DNA of 64,000 nucleotides from Halorubrum sp. JWXQ-INN 858 (GCF_009806985.1 NZ_WUAX01000016.1:432976-496975); one strand, 5' to 3'. Shown: positions 7,690-16,621, numbered from the stretch's first letter. Numbers and translations: made by a program. Notes: generated by a model not told the origin, from the letters alone.

Positions 7690-8756
7690 GAGGGTGTCAT
7701 AGAACAGTTCTCATACCAGAGAGCAGGGTGAACGCTGAGGTGGTATAAGCCCAGCGACCCTGCAGGAGAATCCTACGGTAGAGACGTTCTTCAATGTCGT
7801 GGAAACCGAGACGCTAGCGCTGTTTGAGCATCTCTCCTTCGAGTTTCTTGAAGAGTTCGACGTGTTCGCCCCGGCGGAGACGAGGCGAACACGAGACCAT
7901 GAACCACCCGAGATGATGTGTGGGTTTCTGCACTGCTACTATAAGGATATCTACGGAATTCGTCCGGTTGCGCGAGAACTGAACAACACAGTCGTCTGGC
8001 TCTGTTGTGGCTTCGATCGACCGCCGTCGAGAAACGCGGTCGATCGCTTCCTCACCGATCTCGAACACGTCATCGACGAGATTTCAACCACCTCGTCGAG
8101 CAGGCCGCCTTGCGGGGCCTGCTCGACTTGACCTACTCGATTGATTCGACAGACGTGAGAGCGATGCCTGCCGATCCTGACGCATCGAAATGCTACGATC
8201 CAACGGCTGAAGAGTACTACTACGGCTACGGCTGCACGATTGTTTCGACCGGGTCGAAGATCCCGATTGCAGCGGAGTTCACCGAGAGCAAACAAGCACC
8301 AGAGGAGACGGCGATGCGCGTCACCCGTGACGCGCTCGCCGTCGCTAAACGATATGGATGCTTGGTGACAGCGCGTACGATACACTTGACTGGCACGACC
8401 CCTGCGGCCAGCAGGTGGTCGTGCCAGTCGCCCCCTACAACCCACGCAACACTGATGACCCGAAGGACATCGAGTACAGGGTCGAAGACCGCATCGAGGA
8501 ACACAGCGAGGACGTTCAGATGAAGCAATCGACGCTAGACGAGACGTATCACCGCCGAACAGGCGTCGAACGAACCAACGAATCAGTCAAGGACTGCGGC
8601 CTCGGGCGAACGCACGCCCGAGGCCGCGTCCACGCACGAGCACAGGTGTTCCTCGCGCTGTGCCTTCGCCTCGTTATTGCAATCACCAACTATGAACGCG
8701 GAGACAATCCGGGAAGCACGACCATCACGGTGTGACAAGAGTTCTATGACACCCTC
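7690..8756 (+). mobile_element. Decayed insertion sequence, IS5/ISH-type
   Basis: Bounded by 16-bp terminal inverted repeats, GAGGGTGTCATAGAAC at 7690-7705 and its exact complement at 8741-8756, giving a 1,067-bp element. It encodes one transposase, now disrupted. No target-site duplication is visible in the flanks, which suggests later rearrangement or recombination between copies. The right end stops nine bases short of the stop codon of the Mrp gene on the opposite strand. Assignment to a particular ISH subgroup is uncertain. Confidence 0.8.
7799..8735 (+). pseudogene. Frameshifted DDE transposase with internal micro-inversion
   Basis: The transposase reads in three frames: METETLALFEHL... 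from GTG 7799 to about 8080, FNHLVEQAALRG...SIDSTDVRAMPAD to about 8350, then WMLGDSAYDTLDWHD...ERTNESVKDCGLG to the end. Each shift is explained by a single-base deletion (near 8077 and in the AAACGATATGG stretch near 8350). The DDE motifs (IDSTDV, GDSAYD, TGVERTNE) are visible but in different frames. A 16-bp spacer at 8401-8416, between 13-bp inverted repeats, is flipped relative to the expected coding sense. The element cannot make functional transposase without recoding. Confidence 0.85.
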
Positions 8757-8764
8757 GATAGCTG

Positions 8765-9856
8765 TTATGGAGTACTTGTGTTACGTTGATGAGAATGTTG
8801 TCGACACCAACCGACCTCGTCCATTACATCGCCTGCAAGCGAGCGAAACACGGCTGCCGTCTCGCTGTCGTCCAACACGATTGGCTCGCCGATTTCGCCG
8901 GCTTCACCGATGGCGGGATCGATAGGAATGCGGCTCAGTACCGGGAGGTCAAACTCCTCGGCGAGGCGGTCGCCACCGCCCGCCGCAAAGATTTCGTGGT
9001 GATCATTGCAGGTCGGACACATGAATGAACTCATATTTTCGACGATCCCGAACACCTCGGCCTCGTGTGGCTCGAACTGTGTGATTCCTTTGCGGGCGTT
9101 GTCGAGTGCGACGTTTTGGGGAGTAGTGACAACCACCGAGCCCATGACGGGCATCTGCTGGAGCATCGTCAGCTGGGCGTCACCAGTTCCCGGCGGTAGA
9201 TCGACGATCAGATAGTCGACATCACCCCACTCGACATCGTGCCAGAGGTCCCCGAGCATCTGGTCGACCACCGGACCACGCCAGGTGATGGGGTTGGCAT
9301 CGTCGACCATGAAGCCGACACTCAGCACTTTGAGGCTGTGGGCTTCGACCGGTAGGATAGTGTTGGGGCCGCCGGGTTGGGCCATCTCGTCTTTGACACC
9401 GAGCATCCGGGGAATGTTCGGCCCGAAAACATCGGCATCAAAAATACCCACACTCGCGCCGCGTTCGGACATGCCGACGGCCAGATTCACCGCAACCGTG
9501 CTTTTGCCAACGCCGCCTTTCCCGGAGGAGACGGCGATCACGATCGGTGTGTCGTCGCTGACTCCGGCGGGCGTCGTATCATCGATGTCGACTGAAAGCG
9601 AGGGCTCGTAGCCAGCCGACCGGATCGCTTCCCGTACTGCATCGGTGAGATCGGTTTCGGCCGGCGAGTGTGGGGCTCCAAGGGCGAGCTCGACGTGGGC
9701 CGTCTCGCCGTCGACCTGGATTCGGCCGACCAACCCCTCTGAGACGATATCGCCCCTGACGGCATCGGAGTTGGTCCTGGAACTCTTGGTTGTAGAGTCT
9801 GCCGGCGGTGTCGGTGTCGGAACGGTGCGTAATGCGTCTGTGAGTGTGTCTGTCAT
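8765..9856 (-). CDS. apbC: Mrp/ApbC-family Fe-S cluster carrier ATPase
   Basis: A 363-residue P-loop ATPase of the Mrp/NBP35 family. An N-terminal degenerate MIP18/DUF59-like region (about 30-95) precedes the deviant Walker A SSGKGGVGKSTVAVNLA. Other family motifs are FDADVFGPNIPRMLG, LIVDLPPGTGDAQLT and the CxxC of SFMCPTCNDHHEIF, which binds a bridging Fe-S cluster. Its start overlaps the stop of the 9853 gene by four bases, implying cotranscription with that gene. Placed just downstream of an iron-sulfur protein cluster, it may deliver clusters to those proteins; this is inference, since Mrp proteins usually serve many targets. The C-terminal tail (CRQHSHQRNTSTP) lies beside the insertion-sequence end and may be slightly altered. 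Confidence 0.87.
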   Translation of the reverse strand: MTDTLTDALRTVPTPTPPADSTTKSSRTNSDAVRGDIVSEGLVGRIQVDGETAHVELALGAPHSPAETDLTDAVREAIRSAGYEPSLSVDIDDTTPAGVSDDTPIVIAVSSGKGGVGKSTVAVNLAVGMSERGASVGIFDADVFGPNIPRMLGVKDEMAQPGGPNTILPVEAHSLKVLSVGFMVDDANPITWRGPVVDQMLGDLWHDVEWGDVDYLIVDLPPGTGDAQLTMLQQMPVMGSVVVTTPQNVALDNARKGITQFEPHEAEVFGIVENMSSFMCPTCNDHHEIFAAGGGDRLAEEFDLPVLSRIPIDPAIGEAGEIGEPIVLDDSETAAVFRSLAGDVMDEVGWCRQHSHQRNTSTP

Positions 9857-10227
9857 GTTGGTTCTTCCGAGAGCGAGGAGTGGTAGGCAGAAAACGGTGG
9901 TGTCTCATCAGTGGCTGGCTCGTCGAATGTGACAGAGCCTTGTTCCCAAAAGGTAGCCTCGAATCCGGTGACGATCACCGTGAGTGCGGCTGCCGCCGTT
10001 TTGTGTCGCTCCGAGGTGACAAACGAGGCCCACTGTTGGTAGGTCGAAAAGCCGAACATGAATTTGACCTCAGGTGTTGAGCCTGTCGGATTGTACCGGA
10101 CTTCGAACGCCGAGACACTCTGGTGGGTTATCCACTCAACACAGTGAGCTGAGACCCACTGTTGGTAGCGGTCTCGACTGGAGCTACTCAGGTCGAACTC
10201 GATTTCGTAGATGTAGCGTCGCTCCAT
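9853..10227 (-). CDS. Uncharacterised small protein upstream of Mrp
   Basis: A 124-residue soluble protein with no motif I recognise. It starts RRYIYEIEFDLSSSSRDRYQQW, is rich in aromatic residues, and has alternating strand/helix character reminiscent of small ferredoxin-like (dimeric alpha/beta barrel or NIPSNAP-like) folds; that resemblance is only structural impression. Its stop overlaps the Mrp start by four bases, so the two are translationally coupled. A TATA-like TTTAAA (10389-10394, read on the minus strand) lies upstream. A role tied to the neighbouring Fe-S/heme cluster is possible. Confidence 0.6.
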   Translation of the reverse strand: MERRYIYEIEFDLSSSSRDRYQQWVSAHCVEWITHQSVSAFEVRYNPTGSTPEVKFMFGFSTYQQWASFVTSERHKTAAAALTVIVTGFEATFWEQGSVTFDEPATDETPPFSAYHSSLSEEPT

Positions 10228-10433
10228 TGGACACTCACCTCACAGTCGCTTTTGGCTGCTCTCGGTACGCGCTTGCTGTCGACCATGTCGTTCCCGAAGA
10301 CGGAGCCGTCCATAATCGTCTCGCTGGCCAGTGCATACTGTGAGTGTCTCGTACAGACCCCTTTGACGTATGGCTTAACAAGTGAGTGTTTTAAATACCA
10401 GAGCCGACGCGACGTGGACAGTCGTGCAGCTGG

Positions 10434-11066
10434 TTACTTAAATGCCGCAATAGCAAGTTTCGATTCGACTGCGTTCAGTCGCTGTGACATGGCGGATTTC
10501 GAGATGTCGAGCTGTGCGGCAAGCTTGCCGATATCGGTCTCGCGTGGTGTCTCGTAGTAGCCCGCTACAAGCGCATTCGTCGCGGCTTCGCGCTGCTTTT
10601 CGGTCAGATCATGCAGGTCAAGCGTGACAGCGTGTTGGTAGTCGACATCCCCGGCGTCGGTCTGGGTGAGTCGTCGAAGCGAGACTGACTGGGCGACTTC
10701 GTTGAGTCCATCGATCAGTTCGGTGAGTCGCTCGCGATCTGGCAGATAGGTCTCGATTCGAATCGTGTTTTCGCCGACAGCGGTCACCTGCGGAATACAG
10801 TCGAAGTCGAGAAACGTCGGGCAGTGACACTTCGAATCGGGTTCTTTCATCGAGTGAACCACATCGACCGACTCGTCGTCGCGCGTGACTGTTGTATCAG
10901 TACGGCACTCATCACTGCTTACCTGCTGGCGGATGGTTTCGATCTCGCCGTCGAACGAATCAAGCGGGCAGGATACCGACCCATCCGGCTCGATCTCGAA
11001 CTCAGCGTAGAGCCGGTGGGTCCTGGACTCAGTGGGGGAGGGTTCGGTCTCCTTGCGGTCGACCAT
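10434..11066 (-). CDS. Bat/DmsR-type HTH regulator
   Basis: A 210-residue regulator with the haloarchaeal Bat-type HTH_10 domain at its C-terminus (LTEKQREAATNALVAGYYETPRETDIGKLAAQLDISKSAMSQRLNAVESKL). The N-terminal sensor half contains clustered cysteines (SSDEC and SKCHCPTFLDFDC) that could sense redox state or bind a metal or Fe-S cluster. In Halobacterium a homologous regulator (DmsR) activates the DMSO/TMAO reductase operon and sits in the same neighbourhood, so control of the adjacent respiratory-type cluster is the obvious hypothesis. It is in the same orientation as, and just downstream of, the 11129 gene. Confidence 0.8.
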   Translation of the reverse strand: MVDRKETEPSPTESRTHRLYAEFEIEPDGSVSCPLDSFDGEIETIRQQVSSDECRTDTTVTRDDESVDVVHSMKEPDSKCHCPTFLDFDCIPQVTAVGENTIRIETYLPDRERLTELIDGLNEVAQSVSLRRLTQTDAGDVDYQHAVTLDLHDLTEKQREAATNALVAGYYETPRETDIGKLAAQLDISKSAMSQRLNAVESKLAIAAFK

Positions 11067-11128
11067 ACGGTGTTCTACATGCTATGGTGTAAATAGTTAT
11101 GCCACAAAATCAAAAATAGAACCAACAC

Positions 11129-11590
11129 TCACGTATCAGCATCAGTATGGTGGTGCTGGGTATTTGCAGCGGTGTCAGTGTTCTGCGTATCCGGGTTAGT
11201 GGTCGGCTGAGCGACACTGGCGGGCAACTGCACTGATCGCACGTCACCGTTGACAGCTGGCGGAGTAAACAACGACCACAGCCGTTGGCACCGTCGTTCG
11301 AGGTCGGGTTCGTCGAGCAGCAGTGGGTCTGATTGCTGAGTTGCTGAGGTGATTCGATCCACCACAACTCCTGCAGCAATCGACTCGGCAAGCTCCCTGA
11401 TGACTGCCTGTTCGAACTCAGTACACTCGCCGTCTGCCGACAGTTTCGAGACGGCGGTCTTGACTTCACGGTCGACAATGGTTGCAGCGACGTGCTCGCT
11501 CCAGGCGAGGAGTAGTCCTGGATCCAACGTGGGCTCGCGGCTCGGTATCTGGGCAGTCTCGTCTCGCTGAACCGGCGAAGAGTTGGTCAT
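11129..11590 (-). CDS. Hypothetical cluster protein
   Basis: A 153-residue protein of unknown family. Residues 25-110 are helical and charged (AATIVDREVKTAVSKL...ELAESIAAGVVVDRI); the C-terminal 40 are disordered and rich in Thr, Asn, His and Gln. The helical part faintly recalls the dimerisation domain of glutamyl-tRNA reductase, but this is too weak for a functional call. By position, between the membrane subunits and the regulator of a CISM-type cluster, an assembly chaperone would be the expected role, yet no TorD-like motif is present. Confidence 0.55.
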   Translation of the reverse strand: MTNSSPVQRDETAQIPSREPTLDPGLLLAWSEHVAATIVDREVKTAVSKLSADGECTEFEQAVIRELAESIAAGVVVDRITSATQQSDPLLLDEPDLERRCQRLWSLFTPPAVNGDVRSVQLPASVAQPTTNPDTQNTDTAANTQHHHTDADT

Positions 11591-11668
11591 TGTTGTGGTT
11601 TCGGTAGTCGACAGGGCAGAGTCGAGTCAGTCGGTGGTCTGGGAAGTTGTGAGAGAAACAACAGAGAG

Positions 11669-11872
11669 TCAGAACGGCGTGATGAGGCCGAAGACGATTC
11701 CCATCATTGCCGTCGAGCCGATCATGAAGACTGCCATCGCTGCCATCACGCCGAGGCCGATTCCGGCGGTTCTGAAATCCCGCGGCTCGCCGAACAGCCA
11801 GCCGACGACGACGGCGTAGATCGGCAACAGCAGGATTCCCAGCAGGATCGGAACGCCGATTGTGGTTGTCAT
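11669..11872 (-). CDS. Small two-helix membrane protein of NrfD cluster
   Basis: A 67-residue protein made almost entirely of two membrane helices (VPILLGILLLPIYAVVVGWLF and AGIGLGVMAAMAVFMIGSTAMM) joined by a short GEPRDFRT loop. Its ATG overlaps the NrfD stop by four bases, so it is translationally coupled to that subunit and is probably a small structural partner or assembly factor of the membrane complex. No enzymatic motif is visible. Confidence 0.7.
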   Translation of the reverse strand: MTTTIGVPILLGILLLPIYAVVVGWLFGEPRDFRTAGIGLGVMAAMAVFMIGSTAMMGIVFGLITPF

Positions 11873-13179
11873 TGGTCTTTCACCTCCGTTGGGGTCTGTG
11901 TTCCAGGTGGGCTCCGGCCCAGCGGAACGAGTTTGGTTGCAATCACGAACAACAGAATTGCGATCAAGATTGCGCCAATCGAGATCACCCATTCAACCAG
12001 CGTCGGCACGTAGCTGCCGACCTCGTACGGCAGCCCCGAGGGGTACATCAGCGGCTCAATTACGGTGAGCTGCTTTTTGACGAACACACCCCAGAGCATC
12101 ACCGCACTGACCACAGCCAGGCCGGTTCCGCTTGCCAGCATGCGCTCGCGGAACACCGCAAGCACGAGGACTGGGATCGCAATAGCCGCCATTGCGAGCC
12201 AGAAGTCCGTCGCAAAGTGGCCGTAGAGCATCGCTTCGCCGACACGCGATTCGGCCAGCGGAGCCATCGGGAAGATGCTCGGCAGGATCTCGTTGAACAG
12301 GATCACGACGTAGACGAAGCCAAACAGCGTCAGCGCCTTACCGAGCCCGACGAACACGTCAGTTGAGAGCACCGACTCCATACCGTAGCTGTACCGGAGC
12401 ACGCCAGCAATCAGCGCGATTGCGGCGACGCCGCTCAGTAGTCCGCCAGCGAGGAACGAAATCCCCGCAATGCCACCGTACCAGCCGGCCTGTGCGCCGA
12501 CGACCCCAAGCAGCCAGCCGGGGACCATCCCGCCGGTAAAGGCCAAAATCAACAGCGCGAGACCAAGCCAGCGGAGCATCGAATCCAGCTTTTCACGCTC
12601 TTCAGGCCGGTAGCCCAAGGTGAGCAGCTTACCGATCCAGGCGGTGTAGATCGGCAGCTTGTTGAGATTCATTTCGCTGAAATCCCGTCGCAGCGAGAGG
12701 ATTAGCATCGTCGAGGTCATCACCAACAGCGCGGTGACAAAGGTCACATCCCACGCCAGCGGCGAGTACTGGACCGTGACGAACCACGCCGTCAGGATGT
12801 TGAGCACACGATCTGGCCGACCGAGATCAATGACAATCAAGTAGGCCGCCGACAGCCCTGAGATCAGTCCCCAGATCTCGCCAATTCGAGCAATGATGTC
12901 GTAGCGCGTGAGCTCGCGGTAGCGAATGTAGCCGACAGCGGCAATCGAGCCGACGGCCATGCCGGCGAACCATTCGAACGTGCCGATGTAGAGCCCCCAC
13001 GTCACGCCCTCCTGGGTACCCCAACTTGCCAAATCAGTAACGACGAGGCCGAATCGGAGCTGGTGGACGATTGCTTCAACGGTGACTAACGCGGCGATTC
13101 CAAGCACGGCGACCAGCGCGAGGAACTTCGTGCTGATCGTCGTCAGTGGTTTCAGTAGGTCGTTATTTGACAGCGACAT
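11869..13179 (-). CDS. NrfD/PsrC-family integral membrane quinone-interacting subunit
   Basis: A 436-residue polytopic protein with about ten membrane helices, matching the NrfD/PsrC (polysulfide reductase membrane subunit) family: an early EWFAGMAVGSIAAVGYIRYREL helix, a LIVIDLGRPDRVLNIL segment near 120-135, and regularly spaced long helices to the C-terminus. In known complexes this subunit exchanges electrons with the (menaquin)one pool and anchors a four-cluster Fe-S protein. The start codon overlaps the stop of the Fe-S subunit (TAATG), and the stop overlaps the next small membrane gene, so the three are tightly cotranslated. Confidence 0.9.
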   Translation of the reverse strand: MSLSNNDLLKPLTTISTKFLALVAVLGIAALVTVEAIVHQLRFGLVVTDLASWGTQEGVTWGLYIGTFEWFAGMAVGSIAAVGYIRYRELTRYDIIARIGEIWGLISGLSAAYLIVIDLGRPDRVLNILTAWFVTVQYSPLAWDVTFVTALLVMTSTMLILSLRRDFSEMNLNKLPIYTAWIGKLLTLGYRPEEREKLDSMLRWLGLALLILAFTGGMVPGWLLGVVGAQAGWYGGIAGISFLAGGLLSGVAAIALIAGVLRYSYGMESVLSTDVFVGLGKALTLFGFVYVVILFNEILPSIFPMAPLAESRVGEAMLYGHFATDFWLAMAAIAIPVLVLAVFRERMLASGTGLAVVSAVMLWGVFVKKQLTVIEPLMYPSGLPYEVGSYVPTLVEWVISIGAILIAILLFVIATKLVPLGRSPPGTQTPTEVKDQ

Positions 13180-14342
13180 TAGTCATCACGATCGTGGCTG
13201 CCGAGTTCGATTCTACTTCGGCCAGGTCGCTCACGGACAAGGTCGAACCGGTCTTCGCCAGTCGGGCCGTCGATCTGGGTTGCGGTTGGCGACGGTTCGT
13301 TGCCGACGTAGACGATGTTTGGCTCGGTGCCTTTGTCTTCGAGCAGTTTGTAGGTCGGCTGGCCGTCGGTGTCGTTCGCCAGGTGTTGTCTGGGCGCGCT
13401 CGACTCGTCGTTCATATCGCCGAAGTGGATCGCGTCGACTGGACACGTGTCTTCGCAGGCGGTCGTCCCGTGGAGCGATTCGTCCTCGCTGTCCTGGCGG
13501 TGCGCACAAAAGGTGCATTTGCCCATCGTTCCCTGTGGGGCCGAGCCGGCGGCGGTGCGGTCGCCGACCTGGGTGTCGCCCTCGAAGCTGTTGGCCTCGC
13601 CAGGGTCGGCCCACTGCAGGTAGTTGACGCCGTACGGACAGGCGACCTCACAGTACCGGCAGCCAGTACACTGGTCGTAGTCGGTGAGGACGATCCCGTC
13701 TTTTTCGCGCGTGTAGCGGGCGTTGGTTGGACAGGCCGTCTCACACGGTGCATCCGAGCAGTGCTGGCAGGGCCGAGTGAGGTACTCCTCGGTGTCGGTG
13801 TAGTCGTCTTCCTCGTAGCGCAGGACGGCCATCCACAGCGATTCGGCTGGGTTGCCGTTTTCCTCGTTGCAGGCGTCCATACACTGCAGACAGCCGATAC
13901 AACGGTCGGTGTTGATCGCCATCCCCATCTGGACATCCGACTCGCTTCCACCGCCGCCGGTTTGGGCGGCGGCCGTCCGTGTCGACTGTTGGGCCGCGCT
14001 CAGTCCGAGCGTCCCAAGACCAATCGCACCGGCGGTTTTGAGCATTGACCGCCGCGAACGTTTGCCGTTGCCAGTGCCGGGAATGCCGGGTAGTGGTGAG
14101 CCGTCGGCGGCCTGTGGCTCCGGGGCAGTCGGTCGGTCGTCGACGCCGAACTCATCCAGGACATCCTCGTGGTATTTGGCCTGGTATTCGGCTTCAGTCA
14201 TTTCGCCTTTGGCGACGCGTTGGGCGTCCCGAGCAAGGCCAACACCGAGATCAACATCAAAGCCGGTTTCGTCGACGATGTCGGTTGCCCACTGCTCCCA
14301 GGCAGCACTTTCGATGTCGTCTGGGGGATCACGTGTGCTCAT
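13179..14342 (-). CDS. Tat-exported four-[4Fe-4S] electron-transfer subunit (DmsB/PsrB/NrfC type)
   Basis: A 387-residue protein with sixteen clustered cysteines in the order CIGCLQCMDAC, CQHCSDAPCETAC, CTGCRYCEVAC and CTFC...CEDTC, the pattern of DmsB/PsrB/NrfC subunits. Unusually, about 110 residues (MTEAEYQAKYHEDVLDEFGVDD...) precede the twin-arginine signal KRSRRSMLKTAGAIGLG, so the Tat signal is internal unless translation starts later. It would carry electrons on the outer face of the membrane between the NrfD subunit and a partner oxidoreductase. ATG 14342 is chosen from family length; upstream in-frame codons are unconvincing. Coupled by one base to NrfD. Confidence 0.9.
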   Translation of the reverse strand: MSTRDPPDDIESAAWEQWATDIVDETGFDVDLGVGLARDAQRVAKGEMTEAEYQAKYHEDVLDEFGVDDRPTAPEPQAADGSPLPGIPGTGNGKRSRRSMLKTAGAIGLGTLGLSAAQQSTRTAAAQTGGGGSESDVQMGMAINTDRCIGCLQCMDACNEENGNPAESLWMAVLRYEEDDYTDTEEYLTRPCQHCSDAPCETACPTNARYTREKDGIVLTDYDQCTGCRYCEVACPYGVNYLQWADPGEANSFEGDTQVGDRTAAGSAPQGTMGKCTFCAHRQDSEDESLHGTTACEDTCPVDAIHFGDMNDESSAPRQHLANDTDGQPTYKLLEDKGTEPNIVYVGNEPSPTATQIDGPTGEDRFDLVRERPGRSRIELGSHDRDD

Positions 14343-14478
14343 ATATACAACCTCTACTCCAACCGCCGTATCACCCCCGCTGTATAGTTCAGCCATTTAC
14401 ATACTGATGGCTGAGTCAGTCGTGATTTCGGAGTTGGACACGTACTGGAAAATAACCTGCAGCTCGAAATCGAGTCGC

Positions 14479-16113
14479 CTACTTCCGTGGAGCCATCGAC
14501 TCTTCGAGATCGATCATGCGCTGAGCGAACGCTTCGGGGTCTTCGTCGTGGTACTCCCAGATGTTGATCTCGTTGTTTCGAATCTCGTCGACGCGGGGAT
14601 GCTCTCCACTAGTGAGCCACGTCCAGTCGGTCATACCAGGGTACATTAACGGCAGTGTGTACGTTTCGATGGAACCCCAGTCTGGTTCGCCATCAACCGC
14701 TTCGGCGACCAGTTCACTGTTGCCGATCTGGGTTTCGCCTTGATAATCGGGTTCAACACCGAGTCCGAGTTTGTACGGATAGCCGACCCAATGCCAACGC
14801 TGGGCTCCACCACCATGGACGGCCGGAGAGAAGTCGTACACTTCACCGGCCTCGAACTCAGTCTCACCGAGATAGCCGACTGACAGGTCACGACGCATTT
14901 CAATGGTCCACGTCCCGTCCTCCCACGTTCCGTCGACCTTCCAGACTCCGCCGGGGCCCTCGACTTCGTCAGGGAACACCATCCGGCGTGGAATGACTGC
15001 ACCTTCGAATTCAGCAGTTTCAGGGTCGAACGGTGCAGTTGTGTCCTCAACACCCGGTGGCCAGGCGTCCTCGTCACGGTTCTCATCGCGGTGAATCAGT
15101 GCGTGGGTGTCCGTCTGTAGGACATTCCCATCGTAGAGATCATCGAGTTCCAGCGCGCCGCCCCCGACCAGATCTGGGTTGAACATGAACTGTGGTCGAC
15201 CGTCGTCGTCGAGTCCCTGACTGTCGCGGATCCGGGTCGACGGTTCATCCATCGCGCCGTGTCGGTGATCAAGGATCGTGTGTGGTGTCGCGTAGCCGCC
15301 GGGAACACCCCGGGCACAGCGCACCATCGGCATATCGAGATACTCGCCGTTTTCAAGCATCTCGTCGAGTTCTGCTTGGTCTTTGACATCATCCCAGTCG
15401 TTCTCCCACCATTCTCCCCCGCGGGATTGCGGGATGTACTTTCGAACGTCGTCGTTTTCCAAGATATCGCCGTGGTGCGGATGGCTCTCGACTTCGTCCG
15501 GAGCGGCAGCGTTAGGGAGGGTACGAGTCCCCTCGTGGATTGTCAGCCAGCCACCGAAGTTCTCGAAGCCGTCGACTGTGCCGTCGTCGATCATGAACGC
15601 AACCCGGTCTTCGTTAAACCCGCGGAATATGTCGCCGACCCCGTAGTCCGGATCCGCCACGCCGGGGTTCGGCTCGCCGTAGCGAACCCACTCACCGTCC
15701 TCGAACACGAACACGTCGTGGAACCAGCCATTCGGGACATCCCAGTCCCACTCAAACCGGAAAAAGATCTCCTCGTCGTTGTACGCCGCTTGCATATCAA
15801 GCGGGATAACGAGGTCCTTCATTGCCCAGTCGGGCATCATTGTGTCAATCTCTGTATAATCAGGACGTTCTGCGGGTTCCCCATCGCCCGGAGCCCCGTC
15901 TTCTTCTCCTGTGTCTCTCCCTTCGGGCTCTTCGAACAGCCCGAGACAGCCGGCGACCGCAACAGTTCCGGCTCCAGCAATCGCGCCGAGCAGTCGGCGG
16001 CGATGTGTCTCGGAACTCCCGCCAGGCATAGTGAACTTTCCGTTGAGTTCCTCTTCTATTTCGGCTGCCTCCTGGTCGTCCAGGGGCGGCTTGCTCTCTT
16101 TGTCGTTGGACAT
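14479..16113 (-). CDS. Tat lipoprotein related to ethylbenzene dehydrogenase heme subunit
   Basis: A 544-residue protein with a Tat motif and lipobox (HRRRLLGAIAGAG...VAGC) near residues 38-57, so it is probably exported folded and lipid-anchored. The mature part matches the ethylbenzene-dehydrogenase-related family, the b-heme gamma-type fold of DMSO-reductase type II enzymes: DWAMKDLVIPLDMQAAYNDEEIFFRFEWDWD, DRVAFMIDDG, EMRRDLS. It is about twice the length of a classical gamma subunit, with many His and Met as possible heme ligands. It heads the cluster with the Fe-S and NrfD subunits. The usual molybdopterin alpha subunit is absent from the window, so its redox partner is unknown. Confidence 0.82.
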   Translation of the reverse strand: MSNDKESKPPLDDQEAAEIEEELNGKFTMPGGSSETHRRRLLGAIAGAGTVAVAGCLGLFEEPEGRDTGEEDGAPGDGEPAERPDYTEIDTMMPDWAMKDLVIPLDMQAAYNDEEIFFRFEWDWDVPNGWFHDVFVFEDGEWVRYGEPNPGVADPDYGVGDIFRGFNEDRVAFMIDDGTVDGFENFGGWLTIHEGTRTLPNAAAPDEVESHPHHGDILENDDVRKYIPQSRGGEWWENDWDDVKDQAELDEMLENGEYLDMPMVRCARGVPGGYATPHTILDHRHGAMDEPSTRIRDSQGLDDDGRPQFMFNPDLVGGGALELDDLYDGNVLQTDTHALIHRDENRDEDAWPPGVEDTTAPFDPETAEFEGAVIPRRMVFPDEVEGPGGVWKVDGTWEDGTWTIEMRRDLSVGYLGETEFEAGEVYDFSPAVHGGGAQRWHWVGYPYKLGLGVEPDYQGETQIGNSELVAEAVDGEPDWGSIETYTLPLMYPGMTDWTWLTSGEHPRVDEIRNNEINIWEYHDEDPEAFAQRMIDLEESMAPRK

Positions 16114-16347
16114 AACGAATGAATATACTCTCTGGGCGGACATCTACATACGGCTTAACCATACAGGTGTTTATCAGGGGTCCCGATTCAGCCGCCTAGT
16201 CGGTGCTGTACTGTCGACCGAAACGGGGTGTATTTCTTCGACGAACAGTCGACGACTGGTGACCGCTCACAGAGTGTACCACTGGCTTAAAAGACTCCAC
16301 AATACAGCAGTAGACAGAGGGTCACGTCGTGTGAAAATTTAGTTGTG
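16114..16347. promoter_or_regulatory. Divergent promoter region of heme and ferredoxin genes
   Basis: 234 bases between the heme lipoprotein gene (minus) and the ATG of the split ferredoxin gene (plus). TATA-like elements are GAATATAC at 16128-16135 for the minus gene and GAAAATTTAG at 16333-16342 for the plus gene. The two genes may share regulation by the Bat-type regulator; no clear operator palindrome was identified. Confidence 0.4.
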
Positions 16348-16387
16348 ATGTCATTGAACCACGACACCCCCACGACTGACTGCGAAA
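16348..16387 (+). pseudogene. 5' fragment of Tat [2Fe-2S] ferredoxin gene, cut by IS
   Basis: ATG 16348 begins MSLNHDTPTTDCE, which stops at the 8-bp duplication CTGCGAAA (16380-16387) where the insertion sequence begins. Joining this to the sequence after the second copy of CTGCGAAA (from 17868) gives one continuous 157-codon frame, showing that these 40 bases are the original N-terminus of the ferredoxin downstream. Confidence 0.75.
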
Positions 16388-16591
16388 GGCTGTGTTGAAT
16401 CGCCATACAGCAGCGAGGTAGGCCGCTAAATTAAAGGAGCTGAAGCGGGAGACTTCAGTTGTCATTCGTCTTTAGTTAAGAGCAAAATCGCGGTACAGCG
16501 ACGGGATCAGATAGCAGAGTGCAGCCTTCTATTCGCCTAAGGCGGTGTCGATATTAATACAGACAATTTGTGATTTCGAATAACACTTTAA

Positions 16592-16620
16592 GAAGTCCGT
16601 GCACTCGGTGCACGGACTTC
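16592..16620 (-). terminator. Hairpin at the 3' end of the RHH gene
   Basis: Perfect 13-bp inverted repeat GAAGTCCGTGCAC / GTGCACGGACTTC with a 3-base loop, immediately after the RHH stop codon. It shares GCACTCGGTGCACGG with a site upstream of the same gene (16852-16866), so it may be an operator as well as a terminator. Confidence 0.5.
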
Positions 16621-16621
16621 T

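Noticed and set aside
7364..7748. Short frames between the HsdR-N gene and the IS
   Set aside because: No family resemblance, and one crosses the IS terminal repeat.
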